A stretch of 64,000 nucleotides of DNA from CADCWK01 sp035944555 (lineage in GTDB: Bacteria; Chloroflexota; Chloroflexia; Thermomicrobiales; UBA6265), in the NCBI GenBank assembly GCA_035944555.1, contig DASZAY010000023.1, positions 1-64,000 of the forward strand. The letters run 5' to 3'. Positions within the stretch are counted from its first letter, which is position 1; each line of letters opens with the position of its first letter. This document shows, one piece after another, positions 61,917-64,000 of the stretch. Position numbers and translations under genes: made by a program. The notes below the pieces were generated by a model. The model saw nothing but the letters and a program-made list of their open reading frames with translations, searched no databases and was not told the origin of the DNA.

Positions 61917-63920
61917 ATGGACCGCACACCCCGCACGGAACCAGGTCCGCGCCGTCGGCCGGTCGTCCTGTTGGCCCGGCTGATCGCCGTCGTCGCGATG
62001 CTGATCGCCACCGTTTCCAGCGGGTTCCAGTCCGCCGGCGCCCAGAACGGCGACTCGTTCGAGTACGACGACGATGGCGTCAACTGGCTCGTCGAGTGGG
62101 ACGGCGACGTCTGGAGCGAGGCGGATTCCACGACGGCCGACCTGGCGCTGGAGTCCGATACCGGCGTCGCCCAGTTCGTCACCATCTTCGAGGATGTCAC
62201 CCCTGAGGAGTGCCTCGCCGGCGTCCTGCCCAGCTTCGAGGAGAGCTTCGGAGCGGAGGACGCCGACACGATTGCGACGGTCGACGGCGACCCGATCATT
62301 GACGACAACCAGGACTATGCCTTTGAACTCCGGTCGATGACCAGCTCCGATGGGGCCGAGCTCCTCGCGGTTCACGTCTGCTACCAGCTGGCGGAAGGCG
62401 GGTTGCTCTGGGCGATCACGGTGGTCCCGAGTGACGACCCCGAGGTCATCGGACAGGGTTACGCTCTCTACGACGGGATCGAGGTCGAAGGCGACGTCTA
62501 CGAGCTGGATTTCGCCGGACTGACCGAAGACACGGACTACGCGGCGGAAGGATCGTCATCCGGTACCGGCGGGAACGAGGGCGATGGCGAGGACGCCTCA
62601 CCCAGCAGCCGCACGAGCGACGATGACGACGGGGATGAGGACGCTTCCCCCAGCAGCCGCTCCTCCCGTGATACCGACGAGGACGAGGACGACGCGGACG
62701 CTTCCCCCAGCAACCGCTCCTCGGATGACGAGGATGAGGACGACGCCGGGACGGGCGGCTCACAGTTCGACGTACCCGGTCCGGACACCGACGTCGACGC
62801 CGGGACCTATGTCGCGCCGACCTACGACTACGAGCTGAGCTGGGACCCCGACCTCTGGTCCTTCTTCCTCCAGATCGACCAGCCTGACTACGCCGAGCAG
62901 TCCGGAGTCGACCGCGACGCCCTTGGCCTCCAGACGACTGATGGCAACATCATCCTCTACATCGAAGGCTCGGATGAGTCCTGGGACGACACGGAGACCT
63001 GCGTCGTCGAGCTGTTCGACGAAATCCAGGCCGACATCGACAACGGCGAGCTCCTGGACGATGCCGACGGGGAGCCCTTCGAGATCGTTGGGGACGACCG
63101 CTCCGCTTCGCTCTACCTCGCTGACGTGACCTTCGGTGACGGCACCACGCAGGAGGCGGCTGTCCTGGTCGAATGCGTCCTTGACGAGGACTCCGGCGTC
63201 ATCGTCGGGTTCACCGCGCTGTCCGGCCTGCTGGACGACTTCGTCGACGATGGTTACCCGCTGGTCGAGGATGTCATCGGGAGCGTCTCGTTCGGCGGCG
63301 GCAGGACGGGCGACGACGAGGAAGACGCTTCTCCCAGGAGTCGTTCCGAAAATGGCGATGAGGAGGAAGACGCCTCTCCCAGCAGTCGTTCCGATAATGG
63401 CGACGACGAGGAAGACGCCTCTCCCAGCGCCCGCGACGACGACGACGAGACGACCGGTGTCGACGGCGACACATTCACCAGTGTCGATTACGACTTCACG
63501 GTGACCTTTGACGAGGACATCTGGGAAGTCATCGACGAGTCGTCCGACCGCAACGGTGACCAGGTCGTCCTGGAATCGTCACTCCAGACGGCGATCGTCA
63601 CCGGCTTCGCGCTGGACGATGGGCCGGCGGGGTGCGTCGACTATTACCTCGACCTCCTGGGAGACCGCTTCGCCGACGGCTCGGAGGTCCTCACGGACTC
63701 CGAGACCGGTGAGGAGTTCATCGAAGAATTCGACGACGGTTCCCTGAGCGTGTACTACCTCTCCTTCGACGGAAACACCGCCTATGGCTCGTTCGTGATC
63801 TGTGCCGAGCTGAGTGGCGGCGATGTCCTCGGCATCGAGTTCACGGCGACGGCCGAGGATCTCATCACCGACGAAGCGACCGACGAGCGGAGCGATCTGC
63901 TCGACGGCATCCTGTTCTAG
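61917..63920 (+). CDS. Secreted acidic two-Cys-domain protein 5 (three domains)
   Basis: 667 residues; GGGAGGAGAG upstream. Signal peptide about 1-42 after a basic stretch. Domain A about 47-200 (Cys99, Cys155), domain B about 296-460 (Cys362, Cys420), domain C about 518-667 (Cys573, Cys629). The linkers 216-280 and 463-512 are extremely acidic and carry six copies of an (E/D/A)DASPS-R-S-like unit. Domain C ends in DLLDGILF, like the end of protein 4. The A-B-C order combines the domain types of proteins 2, 3 and 4. Function unknown. Confidence 0.88.
   Translation: MDRTPRTEPGPRRRPVVLLARLIAVVAMLIATVSSGFQSAGAQNGDSFEYDDDGVNWLVEWDGDVWSEADSTTADLALESDTGVAQFVTIFEDVTPEECLAGVLPSFEESFGAEDADTIATVDGDPIIDDNQDYAFELRSMTSSDGAELLAVHVCYQLAEGGLLWAITVVPSDDPEVIGQGYALYDGIEVEGDVYELDFAGLTEDTDYAAEGSSSGTGGNEGDGEDASPSSRTSDDDDGDEDASPSSRSSRDTDEDEDDADASPSNRSSDDEDEDDAGTGGSQFDVPGPDTDVDAGTYVAPTYDYELSWDPDLWSFFLQIDQPDYAEQSGVDRDALGLQTTDGNIILYIEGSDESWDDTETCVVELFDEIQADIDNGELLDDADGEPFEIVGDDRSASLYLADVTFGDGTTQEAAVLVECVLDEDSGVIVGFTALSGLLDDFVDDGYPLVEDVIGSVSFGGGRTGDDEEDASPRSRSENGDEEEDASPSSRSDNGDDEEDASPSARDDDDETTGVDGDTFTSVDYDFTVTFDEDIWEVIDESSDRNGDQVVLESSLQTAIVTGFALDDGPAGCVDYYLDLLGDRFADGSEVLTDSETGEEFIEEFDDGSLSVYYLSFDGNTAYGSFVICAELSGGDVLGIEFTATAEDLITDEATDERSDLLDGILF
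62592..62731 (+). repeat. DASPS-R linker repeat, first block
   Basis: Three units (EDASPSSRT, EDASPSSRS, ADASPSNRS) separated by Asp/Glu runs, encoded by similar GAGGACGCTTCCCCCAGC-type DNA. Probably an exposed, flexible linker. Confidence 0.8.
63324..63434 (+). repeat. DASPS-R linker repeat, second block
   Basis: Three further units (EDASPRSRS, EDASPSSRS, EDASPSARD) at a DNA period of about 48-51 bases, separating domains B and C of secreted protein 5. Confidence 0.8.
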
Positions 63921-63959
63921 ATACCCGACCGATCACCATCCATCCCGATTCGCCAGCAG

Positions 63960-63987
63960 GGTCCGGTCCCGATACAGGGACCGGACC
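63960..63987 (+). terminator. Hairpin terminator after secreted protein 5
   Basis: GGTCCGGTCCC (63960-63970), loop GATACA, GGGACCGGACC (63977-63987): perfect 11-bp stem 39 bases after the stop. Confidence 0.75.
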
Positions 63988-64000
63988 GATCCCATCAGGG

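Noticed and set aside
1..64000. tRNA, rRNA, insertion sequence, prophage or defence genes
   Set aside because: Reading the intergenic regions showed no tRNA-like arms, transposase or integrase proteins, terminal repeats or known defence domains.

Overview
The window is dense, high-GC bacterial chromosome. I infer a member of the Chloroflexota, most likely Thermomicrobia (Sphaerobacter / Thermomicrobium / Nitrolancea relatives). The grounds are the very high GC, the Thr/Pro-rich membrane-anchored surface proteins, a CruF / glycosyltransferase / acyltransferase carotenoid cluster, a BKACE enzyme and a fused HemC-HemD. No marker in the window settles the taxon. I see no rRNA, tRNA, CRISPR array, transposase, integrase or plasmid feature.

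Layout. 0.2-5.8 kb: a Thr/Pro-stalk surface protein downstream of a transmembrane Ser/Thr kinase with an Asn-Gly repeat and an ectodomain. 5.9-10.1 kb: an MFS transporter convergent with a PhoR-like kinase and PhoB-like regulator. 10.2-14.1 kb: a haem operon (hemC-hemD fusion, hemB, hemE). 14.4-16.1 kb: rplU-rpmA-rpmE, all three proteins carrying extra tails. 16.3-19.6 kb: an EamA exporter, then a zinc-finger membrane protein coupled to murJ. 19.8-24.6 kb: acetyl-CoA synthetase, a small membrane protein, an Lrp/AsnC regulator and a secreted C39-like protease. 24.7-28.7 kb: a beta-hydroxyacid dehydrogenase, Ohr, a ROK kinase and a NYN-domain protein. 28.8-34.6 kb: carotenoid genes (crtI, alpha/beta hydrolase, glycosyltransferase, cruF, acyltransferase). 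34.7-41.9 kb: a PatB-like lyase, a BON protein divergent from a MerR regulator, a PPOX protein, RsgA with a nucleotidyltransferase-fold protein, and BKACE. 41.9-45.9 kb: a second Thr/Pro surface protein and a membrane-anchored amidase. 46.2-50.2 kb: two peptide-type ABC permeases, a nucleoside hydrolase and a ferritin-like/cupredoxin fusion. 50.3-55.3 kb: a heterodimeric ABC exporter and a PIG-L deacetylase.

55.6-63.9 kb is the most unusual part: five consecutive genes encode secreted, strongly acidic paralogous proteins (597, 371, 380, 404 and 667 aa). I divide them into twelve copies of a roughly 150-200-residue domain. Every copy has exactly two cysteines, 51-64 residues apart, and I counted no other cysteine in the five proteins. 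Each gene has its own hairpin terminator, so the array looks like five separate transcription units made by gene and domain duplication. I do not recognise a named family; a distant PsbP/LpqN-like fold is possible.

Across the window, gene ends are marked by long perfect hairpins that mostly lack a T-run, and at least nine genes have the same GAGAGG ribosome-binding motif. Cell-surface functions are heavily represented.
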